A stretch of DNA of 64,000 bases from Oscillospiraceae bacterium (GTDB lineage: Bacteria > Bacillota > Clostridia > Oscillospirales > Acutalibacteraceae). Under the pieces are notes generated by a model, which did no database searches, had not been told where the DNA came from, and worked only from the letters and a program-made list of their open reading frames with translations. Below are positions 56,497 through 64,000 of the stretch, piece by piece (position 1 is the first letter of the stretch; every line of letters starts with the position of its first letter). The DNA is taken from NCBI GenBank assembly GCA_902790325.1, contig CADARP010000003.1, forward strand, positions 62,001 to 126,000, read 5' to 3'. The translations under genes were made by a program, and so were the position numbers.

Positions 56497-58077
56497 ATGA
56501 AAAAAACTTTGAAAACTGCGCTCGCGCTGCTGCTGGTCCTGCTTTTGGGCATGACGTCGATCGGCGGCGCGGGCATGACCGCGTCCGCGGCGGAACCGAC
56601 GCCCGTATCCGTTTCCATCGGCGCGGATGAACTGACGCTGCAAAAGGGCGAAACCAGACAGCTTTCCGCCACCGCGGTGTATTCCGACTACACGACCGGA
56701 ACGATCACGGATCTCGTGCAATGGACTTCGGACGACGCGGAATATGTTACCGTTTCCGGCAAGGGTCTTGTGACTGCGCTGAAAGTCACGAACGAACCGG
56801 TGACGGTGTCTGCAAAATATACGCAGGATGGCGTGACGTTGGAAGCGAGCTGTAAAGTTGCTGTCGTCAAAACGGTTCCGGCGGAGAGGATTATTTGGAA
56901 CTGGCCTGTGAACGCATTGATCGCGGGTACAGACAAGGTGTATTCTTTTGACAAAACGTCCGGCTTGTATTCGATCATCCCGGAAAATGCGGGTGTGCAG
57001 TCGGTGTCGCTGTCCTGCACGCCTGCGGACGCGCTGGAGATCGACAACGAAAAGAAGACGTTCAAGGTCAATCCGCTCACGGACAGAGAAACGCTCGCCG
57101 TTACCCTGACGCTGACCGCGGACGGCGCCGGCGCACACTGTCTGCCCGCGTCGAAAACGATGACGATCTACAGAATCGATCCGATTAAATTTGTTGGCGT
57201 CCGATGGAAGCGCGAAAACGAGACGGCGACTACATGGCTGCGCTGCTTTGAAAAGCCCGCGGGCGCTGTGGGCGTGTACTATTTCATGCCCACCGCGCTG
57301 GGCAATCCCGATGCGGACTATGCGTTTGAACTGGTGTTCCAGCCGCTTTATTATGAAGGCAAGGCCGGTGCCGGCGGAACGGATGACTTGGAGACACAGA
57401 TCCTGAAACAGAGTGACATTGAAGTGACCAGTTCGGACAAGCGCGTGATCGCCGTCGATATGCCGACCGGCCGCCTTATTCCCGTCGGCAACGGCACGGC
57501 GGATCTGACCGTGACCGTTACGTTGCCGAACGGCAAGTCCTGCAGCGATACCATGACGGCAGGCGTCTACGATTCTCCTTACACGCCCATCACGGAAGTG
57601 CGCATCGCATCGGCGGACGAGTCGATTGTATGCGAAACCGGCGCGGACGAAATGCCGAAGATATCCCTTGTGTTCGGACACGATTATCTTCTGACAGCGA
57701 AGCTCAACGACGGCGCGACGCTCCTGAACGAGACGACCGATATCATGCTCGACGACGGCAGAGTCCTCAAGACTGTCAGAAAATGCGACTTTAAATGGAC
57801 GAGCAGCGACGAAAACGTCGTAACCGTAAGCACCAACCGGGACGGAACGGCAAGCATCCGCGCTTCAGGCGTCGGCGACGCAGCCGTCACGCTGACGATC
57901 AACGACAACGGCAAGATGATCGTTTCGCAGATCAAGGTTCACGCACGGATGACGTGGCAGGAAGCGCTGGTCGGATTCTTCACAAGCCTCTTTACCTTTA
58001 GTTGGGGCAAAACTGCGATGTATTCCAGGGCGTTCTGGGCCGCCGCCCGGGACGCATTCAAAGGCACGCACTGCTGA
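56497..58077 (+). CDS. secreted Ig-like (BIG2) repeat protein, copy B
   Basis: The 526-aa paralogue of copy A has the same signal peptide, BIG2-type first domain (LTLQKGETRQLSATAVYSD) and C-terminal hydrophobic segment (WQEALVGFFTSLFTF). The middle region diverges more (about 190-300). ATG 56497 lies 6 nt after GAGGAGG; ATG 56491 is also in frame. The 76-nt gap from copy A has no convincing promoter or terminator, so both are probably cotranscribed from the TTTCGTAC promoter. Confidence 0.85.
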   Translation: MKKTLKTALALLLVLLLGMTSIGGAGMTASAAEPTPVSVSIGADELTLQKGETRQLSATAVYSDYTTGTITDLVQWTSDDAEYVTVSGKGLVTALKVTNEPVTVSAKYTQDGVTLEASCKVAVVKTVPAERIIWNWPVNALIAGTDKVYSFDKTSGLYSIIPENAGVQSVSLSCTPADALEIDNEKKTFKVNPLTDRETLAVTLTLTADGAGAHCLPASKTMTIYRIDPIKFVGVRWKRENETATTWLRCFEKPAGAVGVYYFMPTALGNPDADYAFELVFQPLYYEGKAGAGGTDDLETQILKQSDIEVTSSDKRVIAVDMPTGRLIPVGNGTADLTVTVTLPNGKSCSDTMTAGVYDSPYTPITEVRIASADESIVCETGADEMPKISLVFGHDYLLTAKLNDGATLLNETTDIMLDDGRVLKTVRKCDFKWTSSDENVVTVSTNRDGTASIRASGVGDAAVTLTINDNGKMIVSQIKVHARMTWQEALVGFFTSLFTFSWGKTAMYSRAFWAAARDAFKGTHC

Positions 58078-58096
58078 CCGGTCACACAAACGCTTT

Positions 58097-58129
58097 GCGG
58101 GGATGAACACGTTTTCATCCCTGCTTTTT
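58097..58129 (+). terminator. terminator after the BIG2 pair
   Basis: The stem GC-g-GGGATGAA / TTCATCCC-t-GC is followed by TTTTT, 20 nt past the copy B stop. Confidence 0.88.
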
Positions 58130-58145
58130 GTTCTGAAAAAAACAC

Positions 58146-58260
58146 TTGACAACACCACACCCTTGTGCTACAATAACAAAGCCGCATATTGCGGGTGGCA
58201 TTGCCATGCCGTCAAGCCGGACGTGTCCGCACCTGCGAATAGCGAGTCTGTAAAAAGGAA
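58146..58260 (+). promoter_or_regulatory. promoter and leader of the rplU operon
   Basis: TTGACA (58146-58151) and TACAAT (58169-58174) are 17 bp apart. About 85 nt of leader follows to the rplU Shine-Dalgarno. Firmicute rplU genes carry an autoregulatory L21 leader RNA at this position; the GC-rich paired segments here are compatible with it, but the structure was not verified. Confidence 0.65.
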
Positions 58261-58271
58261 TGGTAAACCCT

Positions 58272-58583
58272 ATGTACGCAATCATCGAAACCGGCGGCAA
58301 ACAGTACAAAGTCGAAGCCGGAGACACCCTGTTCATCGAAAAGCTGAACGCTGAAGCGGACGACACCGTCACGTTTGACAAGGTCGTCGGCATTGCGACC
58401 GACGCGGGCTTCTCCGCGGGCGCGCCCTATCTTTCGGACGTCACTGTCACGGCGAAGGTCCTCAAGAACGGCAAGGCGAAGAAGGTCACCGTCATGACCT
58501 ACAAGCCCAAGAAGAACGAGAAGCGCAAGATGGGCCACAGACAGCCCTACACCAAGGTGGAGATCACCGCGATCAACGCGTAA
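58272..58583 (+). CDS. rplU: 50S ribosomal protein L21
   Basis: The 103-aa L21 is complete and of exact family length, with [14 protein letters not shown] at the start, [24 protein letters not shown] and [13 protein letters not shown] at the end. ATG 58272 is chosen over an in-frame ATG at 58260 that abuts the Shine-Dalgarno. It is the first gene of the rplU-prp-rpmA operon and overlaps prp at TAATG. Confidence 0.97.
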   Translation: MYAIIETGGKQYKVEAGDTLFIEKLNAEADDTVTFDKVVGIATDAGFSAGAPYLSDVTVTAKVLKNGKAKKVTVMTYKPKKNEKRKMGHRQPYTKVEITAINA

Positions 58584-58909
58584 TGATCCGCGTCCGGTTC
58601 TTCTGTTCGGACGGGCAGATCACGGGCTTTTCGGTTCGCGGCCATGCGGGACTCGCGCCTGCGGGAGAGGACATCCTCTGCGCGGCGGTATCCTCGGCGG
58701 CTTATATGACGGTTAACACATTGACCGACGTCAGCAAGCTGCCCTGCGACGTGTCCGTGTCCGACGGCGACATGACCGTGCGTCTTTCCGGGCAGAATGC
58801 GGATTCCGTTCAGGATCTTCTGAAAGGATTTTCGCTGCATATGCGGGAGCTTTCCCGCCAATACCCCGAAAAACTGAAAGTAATCTATGGAGGTAAGAAC
58901 AATGCTTAA
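58583..58909 (+). CDS. prp: ribosomal-processing cysteine protease Prp
   Basis: The 108-aa protease removes the N-terminal extension of L27. Catalytic His21 (RGHAG) and Cys33 ([10 protein letters not shown]) match the Prp family dyad. Its presence fits the L27 precursor encoded next. It overlaps rplU by 1 nt and rpmA by 8 nt. Confidence 0.95.
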   Translation: MIRVRFFCSDGQITGFSVRGHAGLAPAGEDILCAAVSSAAYMTVNTLTDVSKLPCDVSVSDGDMTVRLSGQNADSVQDLLKGFSLHMRELSRQYPEKLKVIYGGKNNA

Positions 58910-59183
58910 AATCAACATTCAGCTTTTTGCGCATAAAAAGGGAATGGGCTCGACCAAGAACGGTCGTGATTCCGAATCCAAGCGCCTCGGCGCCAAGAGA
59001 GCCGACGGCCAGTTCGTCCTCGCGGGCAACATCCTTGTTCGCCAGCGCGGTACGCACATCCATCCCGGCAACAACGTCGGCAAGGGCAAGGACGACACCC
59101 TGTTCGCGCTGATCGACGGCAAAGTCAAGTTCGAGCGCATGGGCAAGGATCGCAAAAAGGTCAGCGTTTACGCAGAGCAGTAA
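58902..59183 (+). CDS. rpmA: 50S ribosomal protein L27 with Prp-cleaved leader
   Basis: The 93-aa L27 precursor begins [16 protein letters not shown]. Firmicute L27 is cleaved by Prp after the ninth residue (F9-A10), exposing AHKKG for contact with the peptidyl-transferase centre. The remainder ([29 protein letters not shown]) is canonical. ATG 58902 follows GGAGGT. Confidence 0.97.
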   Translation: MLKINIQLFAHKKGMGSTKNGRDSESKRLGAKRADGQFVLAGNILVRQRGTHIHPGNNVGKGKDDTLFALIDGKVKFERMGKDRKKVSVYAEQ

Positions 59184-59204
59184 TCGAAGACAAGTCTGAC
59201 AAAC

Positions 59205-59239
59205 GGCAGTCTCACAACATCTTGTGGGGCTGCTTTTTT
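59205..59239 (+). terminator. terminator of the rplU-prp-rpmA operon
   Basis: The stem GCAG-tct-CACAA / TTGTG-ggg-CTGC with a 4-nt loop is followed by TTTTTT (59234-59239). Confidence 0.88.
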
Positions 59240-59314
59240 CTTGTCAAAAGTGACGACAAGATATGGTGGTTCTTTGTCTATTTCGCCAAAAGTCGGGAAC
59301 TTCCGCCGAAACGC

Positions 59315-59444
59315 TTGACATCCCCTGTCGTATCGGGTATGATAGGGCAAAAGAAAACATCTTTAATGCGGCACAGAGAGGCCCACAAGATCATAGCGCG
59401 AACGCACGACCGGGTCTTGCCGCATGGGTGGCAGGACTCTTTTT
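59315..59444 (+). promoter_or_regulatory. promoter and PyrR-dependent attenuator of pyrR-uraA
   Basis: TTGACA (59315-59320) and TATGAT (59338-59343) are 17 bp apart. The leader holds a PyrR-binding core CACAGAGAGGC (59372-59382, close to the known CCAGAGAGGCU). A terminator stem GGGTCTTGCC/GGCAGGACTC (59412-59439) with TTTTT follows. UMP-bound PyrR should favour termination, shutting off uracil uptake. Confidence 0.88.
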
Positions 59445-59469
59445 GTTTCTCTGTAAAGGTGGTAGCAAT

Positions 59470-59994
59470 TTGACGGTCAAGGCACAGCTCATGGACGAAG
59501 CGGCGATGCGCCGCGCGCTGATGCGCATCTCGCACGAGATCACGGAAAAAAACCGCGGAACCGAGGATCTGGTCCTTGTCGGCATCCTGCGGCGGGGCGC
59601 GGATCTTGCGCAGATCATTTCCGACAATATCGAAAAGATCGAGGGCGTGCGCGTGCCGTGCGAACGCATTGACATCCATAATTTCCGCGACGACCTGACG
59701 CACATCGCCGACGCGGCGGACGAGAATCCGCGCATCGATGTAACGGAGAAAAAGGTCGTGCTCGTGGACGACGTGCTGTACACAGGCCGGAGCGTGCGCG
59801 CGGCGATCGAAGCGATCTTCTCCATGGGGCGTCCGTCCGCGATCCAGCTGGCGATCCTCGTGGACAGGGGACACCGCGAGCTGCCGATCCGCGCGGACTT
59901 TGTGGGCAAGAATGTCCCGACGTCGCATACGGAAAAAATTGCGGTCATGACCGAGCGGTACGACGGTTGCAACGCGGTCATGCTCACCGAATAA
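59470..59994 (+). CDS. pyrR: PyrR bifunctional regulator / uracil phosphoribosyltransferase (TTG start)
   Basis: The 174-aa protein attenuates pyr operons in response to UMP and has UPRTase activity. The PRPP-binding motif VVLVDDVLYTGRS spans about 96-108. The LVGILRRGADLAQ block and GHRELPIRADFVGKNVPTS are family features. TTG 59470 follows AAAGGTGG. The long upstream open frame covers the attenuator and is not coding. Confidence 0.95.
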   Translation: MTVKAQLMDEAAMRRALMRISHEITEKNRGTEDLVLVGILRRGADLAQIISDNIEKIEGVRVPCERIDIHNFRDDLTHIADAADENPRIDVTEKKVVLVDDVLYTGRSVRAAIEAIFSMGRPSAIQLAILVDRGHRELPIRADFVGKNVPTSHTEKIAVMTERYDGCNAVMLTE

Positions 59995-60000
59995 TACAGA

Positions 60001-60038
60001 ATGCATTCGGCGGTTTTCCGCTTGCATAAATTTTTATT
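60001..60038 (+). terminator. hairpin between pyrR and uraA
   Basis: The stem ATGCA-..-GCGG / CCGC-..-TGCAT with a TTTT loop is followed by AAATTTTTATT. It looks like a weak terminator that could reduce uraA expression relative to pyrR. Confidence 0.55.
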
Positions 60039-60050
60039 GGGGGTTATAGT

Positions 60051-61418
60051 ATGAAGCTCATCTACAATGTCAAAGACAAGCCGAAATTCGGACAGCTGAT
60101 CGTGTTCGCGTTCCAGCAGCTCTTGGCGATCCTCGCTGCGACGATCGCGGTGCCGGCCATTGTCGGCAACGGTATGTCCCAGTCCGCCGCGCTGTTCGGC
60201 GCAGGCGTCGGTACGCTCGTGTATCTGCTGTTCACCAAGTTCAGAAGCCCTGTTTTCCTCGGCTCCTCCTTCGCGTTCCTCGGCTCCATGTTTGCCGCGT
60301 TTGCGGGCGCCGCTTCCGCGGAAGCCGGTTTTGCGGGCATCATCATCGGCGCGATCCTGGCAGGCCTTGTCTATGTCGTGATTGCGATCGTGGTCAAGTT
60401 TGCCGGTGTGGCATGGATCAACAAGCTTATGCCGGCGGTCGTGATCGGTCCGACCGTTGCGATCATCGGACTTTCGCTCGCGGGCAATGCCATCGGCGAT
60501 TCGCTCAAGGGCGCGGTTGCGGACGGCGGCGCCTTTGTGATGAACACATCCGGGTGGATCAGCCTCATCTGCGCGCTGGTGACGCTGCTTGTGGTCATGG
60601 TCTGCTCCGTTTTCGGCAAGAAAATGATGAAGCTCATTCCCTTTATCATCGGTATCCTCGCGGGCTACGTCGTTGCCGCGATCTTCACGCTCATCGGCGC
60701 CAAGACCGGCAACGATGCGCTGAAAGTCATTGACTTCTCCCTGTTCCAGAACATGCAGTGGGTTCCTGATTTTACGTTCCTCAAGGCCATCAAGGGCCTG
60801 AGCGCAGTGGACGGCAAGTACCTTGCGACCATCGCGGTGGCGTATATCCCCGTGGCGTTCGTCGTGTTCGCGGAGCACATCGCGGATCACAAGAACCTGT
60901 CTTCCATCATCGACGCCGAACTGCTTGAGGATCCCGGCCTGCACCGTACACTGCTCGGCGACGGCGTCGGCTCCATGGTCGGCGCGTTTTTCGGCGGCTG
61001 CCCGAACACGACCTACGGTGAGTCCGTCGGCTGCGTCGCCATCACCGGCAACGCATCTATCGTGACGATCCTGACCACTGCGATCATGGCGATCGTCGTG
61101 TCCTTCTTCGGTCCGTTCGTGACGTTCCTTGCCACGATCCCGTCCTGCGTGATGGGCGGCGTGTGTATCACGCTGTACGGTTTCATCGCCGTCAGCGGTC
61201 TGAAGATGATCCAGAACGTCGACCTCGGCGACAACCGCAACCTGTTCGTTGTGTCCGTCATTCTGATCGCCGGTATCGGCGGCATGACGCTCAAGATCGG
61301 CCAGGTCACGCTGACCGAGATCGCCTGCGCGCTGATCCTCGGCATCATCGTCAATGTGATCCTTGGCAAGCGGGACAAGCAGGCGGCGGAAACTGCGGCG
61401 CAGACCGAGGCAGAATAA
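60051..61418 (+). CDS. uraA: uracil permease (NCS2 family)
   Basis: The 455-aa transporter has about 14 predicted helices and NCS2 features: FAFQQLLAILAATIAVPAI at the N-terminus, and VFAEHIADHKNLSSIID and GGCPNTTYGESVGCVAIT, the latter typical of uracil rather than xanthine transporters. Placement after pyrR supports uracil uptake under PyrR control. The Shine-Dalgarno is GGGGGT (60040-60045). Confidence 0.94.
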   Translation: MKLIYNVKDKPKFGQLIVFAFQQLLAILAATIAVPAIVGNGMSQSAALFGAGVGTLVYLLFTKFRSPVFLGSSFAFLGSMFAAFAGAASAEAGFAGIIIGAILAGLVYVVIAIVVKFAGVAWINKLMPAVVIGPTVAIIGLSLAGNAIGDSLKGAVADGGAFVMNTSGWISLICALVTLLVVMVCSVFGKKMMKLIPFIIGILAGYVVAAIFTLIGAKTGNDALKVIDFSLFQNMQWVPDFTFLKAIKGLSAVDGKYLATIAVAYIPVAFVVFAEHIADHKNLSSIIDAELLEDPGLHRTLLGDGVGSMVGAFFGGCPNTTYGESVGCVAITGNASIVTILTTAIMAIVVSFFGPFVTFLATIPSCVMGGVCITLYGFIAVSGLKMIQNVDLGDNRNLFVVSVILIAGIGGMTLKIGQVTLTEIACALILGIIVNVILGKRDKQAAETAAQTEAE

Positions 61419-61432
61419 TCTGTCTGTCAGAT

Positions 61433-61464
61433 CCGGCGCAGTCGGGTTCGGCTGCGCTGGTTCT
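61433..61464 (+). terminator. probable terminator after uraA
   Basis: CC-GCGCAG...CTGCGC-GG (61433-61460) with a 10-nt loop is followed by TTCT only. Moderate strength. It lies at the start of the 61419-61798 gap, the rest of which is the tyrS leader. Confidence 0.5.
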
Positions 61465-61534
61465 AAAAATGTTTTATAATTCCAAACAGTAATTAAATAC
61501 CGGAAATACTGTGCTATACTTATAATATAAGGCG

Positions 61535-61783
61535 ATGAAGGAAACAAGTAGCGCGGCAAAACTTTGCAGAGAGTGTCCGGCCGGTGCGAGGACATGGGGG
61601 AACCGCGGCGAATACATTCCGGAGCTGCCTGCCTGAAATCGCAGTAGGGCGGGACGGGTGCGCCCGAGACAGCGCTGGTGTGTTCCACACCGTGAGGGGT
61701 GCGCCGCGAGACGCAACCGAACCAGAGGTGGTACCGCGATTTTGAATCGTCCTCTGTCCCGAGCGGGGCAGAGGCGTTTTTTG
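61535..61783 (+). promoter_or_regulatory. T-box riboswitch controlling tyrS
   Basis: Stem I contains AGTA (61547-61550), AGAGAG (61568-61573) and a specifier TAC (61613-61615, in GCGAATACATT), a Tyr codon. The T-box AGAGGTGGTACCGCG is at 61724-61738. The terminator is CCTCTGtCCC/GGGgCAGAGG (61751-61774), then TTTTTT. Uncharged tRNA-Tyr would stabilise the antiterminator. The promoter just upstream is A/T-rich (TATACT, 61516-61521) but its -35 is unclear. Confidence 0.93.
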
Positions 61784-61798
61784 TAGGAGGAAAAAACT

Positions 61799-63019
61799 AT
61801 GGGTATTTATGAAGAACTGCAGGCGCGCGGACTGATCGCGCAGGTGACGGACGAAAAGGAAATCCGCGATCTCGTCAACAGCGGCGGCGCGCGGTTCTAT
61901 ATCGGCTTTGATCCCACGGCGGATTCGCTGCACGTGGGGCACTTCATGGCGCTGTGCCTGATGAAGCGCCTGCAGATGGCGGGCAACAAACCTGTTGTGC
62001 TGCTGGGCGGCGGTACGGGACACATCGGCGATCCGTCCGGCCGGACGGACATGCGCTCGATGATGACCGCGGAGACGATCGAGCACAACTGCCAGTGCTT
62101 CAAAAAGCAGATGGAGCGCTTTATCGAGTTCGGCGAGGACAAGGCGATCATGGTCAACAATGCCGACTGGCTGCTGAAGCTCAACTACATCGAGCTGCTG
62201 CGCGAAGTGGGCGCGTGCTTCTCCGTCAACAACATGCTGCGCGCCGAGTGCTACAAGCAGCGCATGGAGAAGGGTCTGAGCTTCCTCGAGTTCAACTACA
62301 TGATCATGCAGTCCTACGACTTCTGGTATCTGCATGAGCATTACGGCTGCAACATGCAGTTCGGCGGCGACGACCAGTGGAGCAACATGCTCGGCGGCAC
62401 GGAGCTGATCCGCAAGAAGACCGGCCACGACGCATATGCCATGACGATCACGCTGCTGCTCAACAGCGAGGGCAAAAAGATGGGCAAGACGGCCAAGGGC
62501 GCCGTTTGGCTCGATCCCGAAAAGACCACGCCGTACGAGTTCTACCAGTACTGGCGCAATGTGGACGATGCGGATGTGATGAAGTGCATCCGGATGCTGA
62601 CGTTCCTGACGCTCGAGGAGATCGAGGAGATGGAGCATTGGGCGGACAACCGCATCAATGAAAAGAAGGAGATCCTGGCGTACGAGCTGACGAAGCTTGT
62701 GCACGGCGCCGAGGAAGCGGACAAGGCGCAGGCGGCTGCGCGCGCGCTGTTTTCCGGAGCCGGTGACGATGCCAACATGCCCACGACCGAGATCCCCGCG
62801 GACGAAGCGGCGGACGGGATGAACATCATCGACCTGATGGTGCGCTGCAAGCTCTGCGCAAGCAAGGGCGAGGCGCGCAGACTCATCCAGCAGGGCGGCG
62901 TTTCCGTGGACGGCGAAAAGGTGACGGACATCGCCGCGATCGTCGCGGCGGACGCGCTGCGTGCCGGCGTCAAGATCAAGAAGGGCAAAAAAGTGTTCCA
63001 TAAAGCAATTCTGGCATAA
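61799..63019 (+). CDS. tyrS: tyrosyl-tRNA synthetase
   Basis: The 406-aa class I synthetase has the HIGH-type motif HVGHF within GFDPTADSLHVGH, LGGGTGHIGDPSGRTDMR, the tyrosine-binding YDFWYLHEHYGC, GGDDQWSNM, the KMSKS-type KKMGKTAKG and a C-terminal S4 domain (CASKGEARRLIQQGGVSVDG). The length suits the TyrZ-like type more than the 420-aa type, but I do not press that. TAGGAGG precedes ATG 61799. Confidence 0.96.
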   Translation: MGIYEELQARGLIAQVTDEKEIRDLVNSGGARFYIGFDPTADSLHVGHFMALCLMKRLQMAGNKPVVLLGGGTGHIGDPSGRTDMRSMMTAETIEHNCQCFKKQMERFIEFGEDKAIMVNNADWLLKLNYIELLREVGACFSVNNMLRAECYKQRMEKGLSFLEFNYMIMQSYDFWYLHEHYGCNMQFGGDDQWSNMLGGTELIRKKTGHDAYAMTITLLLNSEGKKMGKTAKGAVWLDPEKTTPYEFYQYWRNVDDADVMKCIRMLTFLTLEEIEEMEHWADNRINEKKEILAYELTKLVHGAEEADKAQAAARALFSGAGDDANMPTTEIPADEAADGMNIIDLMVRCKLCASKGEARRLIQQGGVSVDGEKVTDIAAIVAADALRAGVKIKKGKKVFHKAILA

Positions 63020-63035
63020 AGTTTTTGCGAAACAC

Positions 63036-63065
63036 TTGACAGAAACGAGTTTAATTCTGTATAAT
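63036..63065 (+). promoter_or_regulatory. promoter of the DUF6273 gene
   Basis: TTGACA (63036-63041) and TATAAT (63060-63065), both consensus, have an 18-bp spacer. The promoter starts 16 nt after the tyrS stop. Confidence 0.78.
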
Positions 63066-63098
63066 AAAGTATCTATTGACATGAGGAAGTGTGTTAGG

Positions 63099-64000
63099 AT
63101 GAAAAAGGCAGTCAAGGCGCTTGCGGTTTTATTGGCGCTCTGCTTCTGCACGTCCGCGCTCGTTCTGGCGGTCGGCGCCGCCGCGGCGGATGCCGTGACG
63201 GATGGAACGACGTTCCGTTTCGGAACGTATCCGCAGTCGCGCGTGCAGGACAAGGCGTTGATCGACAGTCTGAACAAGCTCAGCGAGTCCAATAAGAAAG
63301 ATACCGTCACGCTCGGCGGCAAGACATATGCGTCGTACCGCATCGTGAAAAACGGCACGCCCGGCGGACCGTACGGCACGGTATACGGATACGAGCCGTA
63401 TGACAAAGACCACGGCTATCCGACGTACTGGTTCGTTTGCGAGCCGATCGAGTGGCGTGTGCTCGGCAGCGACAGCGCCGGCGTTCTGCTTCTGTCGGAA
63501 TATGTTCTCTGCTCGCGTGCGTTCAACGACAAGATCCGCTCTGACAACACATGGGAAAACAGCGACGTGCGCAAGTGGCTGAACGATTCGTTCCTGAAGA
63601 CGGCGTTCACCGCCAAGGAGCAGGCGTTCGTAAAGAACTCCGCCCTGACGAACGAGCCCAATCCCGTCCACGGCGCGTATAACGGCGTTGCGTCTGCGTT
63701 TGCCGGCGACCCGAACAAGTACGGCGCGGCATACGAAGGCACATACAGCGGCGGCCCCACGACCGACAAGGTTTTCCTGCCGTCGTTCAATGAGATCACC
63801 AACGCCGACTACGGTTTCAACGTCGGCTGGAAAGACAAGGTCGGCGAATTCGGCCAGCCGGTCGGCTACTATGAGACCGACATTCTCCCGGGCGAGCACT
63901 GCGGCCGCAGCACGGGCGCAACGGACTATGCCAAGTGCCAGGGCGTTTGGGCAAACCTGCAGGCCGATCCGGACGGCAACTATACGATTCCGGTTCCGAC
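63099..64000 (+). CDS. secreted DUF6273 domain protein (3' end beyond window)
   Basis: An open frame starts at ATG 63099 and is still open at base 64000 (300 codons). It has a signal peptide (about 1-30, ALAVLLALCFCTSALVLAVG) and DUF6273-type features: FRFGTYPQSRV, WFVCEPIEWRVLGSD, VLLLSEYVLCSRAFN and NSDVRKWLNDSFLKTAF. Such domains occur in Clostridial surface proteins with a C-type-lectin-like fold prediction; function is unknown. The start is supported by the lipophilic leader and a GAGGA about 10 nt upstream. Confidence 0.85.
   Translation, partial: MKKAVKALAVLLALCFCTSALVLAVGAAAADAVTDGTTFRFGTYPQSRVQDKALIDSLNKLSESNKKDTVTLGGKTYASYRIVKNGTPGGPYGTVYGYEPYDKDHGYPTYWFVCEPIEWRVLGSDSAGVLLLSEYVLCSRAFNDKIRSDNTWENSDVRKWLNDSFLKTAFTAKEQAFVKNSALTNEPNPVHGAYNGVASAFAGDPNKYGAAYEGTYSGGPTTDKVFLPSFNEITNADYGFNVGWKDKVGEFGQPVGYYETDILPGEHCGRSTGATDYAKCQGVWANLQADPDGNYTIPVP

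Noticed and set aside
59391-61688. 765-codon open frame on the minus strand across pyrR and uraA
   Set aside because: It is antisense to well-supported genes and covers the T-box and attenuator regions. Its composition is Arg/His/Asp-rich, as expected from reverse reading of a GC-rich gene.

Overview
The window reads as a chromosomal segment of a GC-rich, Gram-positive, endospore-lineage Firmicute, most likely a Clostridia (Oscillospiraceae-like) gut anaerobe. The evidence is the Bacillus/Clostridium-type gene order (yicC-remA-gmk-rpoZ-priA-def-fmt-rsmB-rlmN-stp-prkC-rsgA and scpA-scpB-ytfI-ytfJ), the sporulation markers SpoVM and YtfJ/GerW, T-box leaders before thrS and tyrS, a Prp-processed L27 precursor, and many sigma-A promoters with 17-bp spacers. 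No phage, integrase, IS element or CRISPR array is visible. Species cannot be assigned from the sequence alone.

Region 1 (1-25.4 kb) is a long rightward housekeeping run. It holds ispF; the c-di-AMP pair cdaA-cdaR followed by a repeat-containing lipoprotein and a PhoB/PhoR-type two-component system; yqhQ, prmC and a site-2 protease; scpAB; ytfI-ytfJ-dacF-rluB; yicC-remA-gmk-rpoZ-priA-def-fmt; a zinc peptidase; and rsmB-rlmN-stp-prkC. Most genes overlap or are separated by a few bases, so translational coupling is pervasive.

Region 2 (25.4-31.2 kb) carries rsgA, a 49-aa membrane protein, a 28-aa SpoVM, a TIGR01212-type radical SAM protein, mscL-proC, a DUF4091 protein and thiamine pyrophosphokinase. 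Region 3 (31.2-42.2 kb) is more accessory. A secreted protein lies between two identical 39-bp terminator repeats. It is followed by a DUF368/PopT lipid-carrier flippase, an NhaC antiporter, a Zur-type operon (zur-znuC-znuB-TSCPD), a leftward tRNA cluster (Asp, Thr, CAU, Trp), an XRE regulator divergent from a NagD-like HAD phosphatase, and a transcription unit of a secreted repeat protein plus two small proteins that share a conserved N-terminal motif.

Region 4 (42.2-54.7 kb) holds polA, dus, a polytopic membrane protein, a membrane-linked XRE regulator, T-box-thrS, panE, cca divergent from a HAD phosphatase through overlapping promoters, and a leftward P-loop ATPase. Region 5 (54.7-64 kb) holds two tandem secreted Ig-like (BIG2) paralogues, the rplU-prp-rpmA ribosomal operon, a PyrR attenuator with pyrR-uraA, T-box-tyrS and the start of a DUF6273 secreted protein.

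The least explained signals are three. First, two pairs of TTTCGTAC boxes, each pair with exactly 21-bp periodicity and the same distance to the -35 element, lie in front of two unrelated secreted-protein genes. Second, the paired small proteins share an IEAFDVED(I/V)ITAS motif that is kept by synonymous change. Third, identical terminators flank one secreted-protein gene. These are the best candidates for undescribed biology here.
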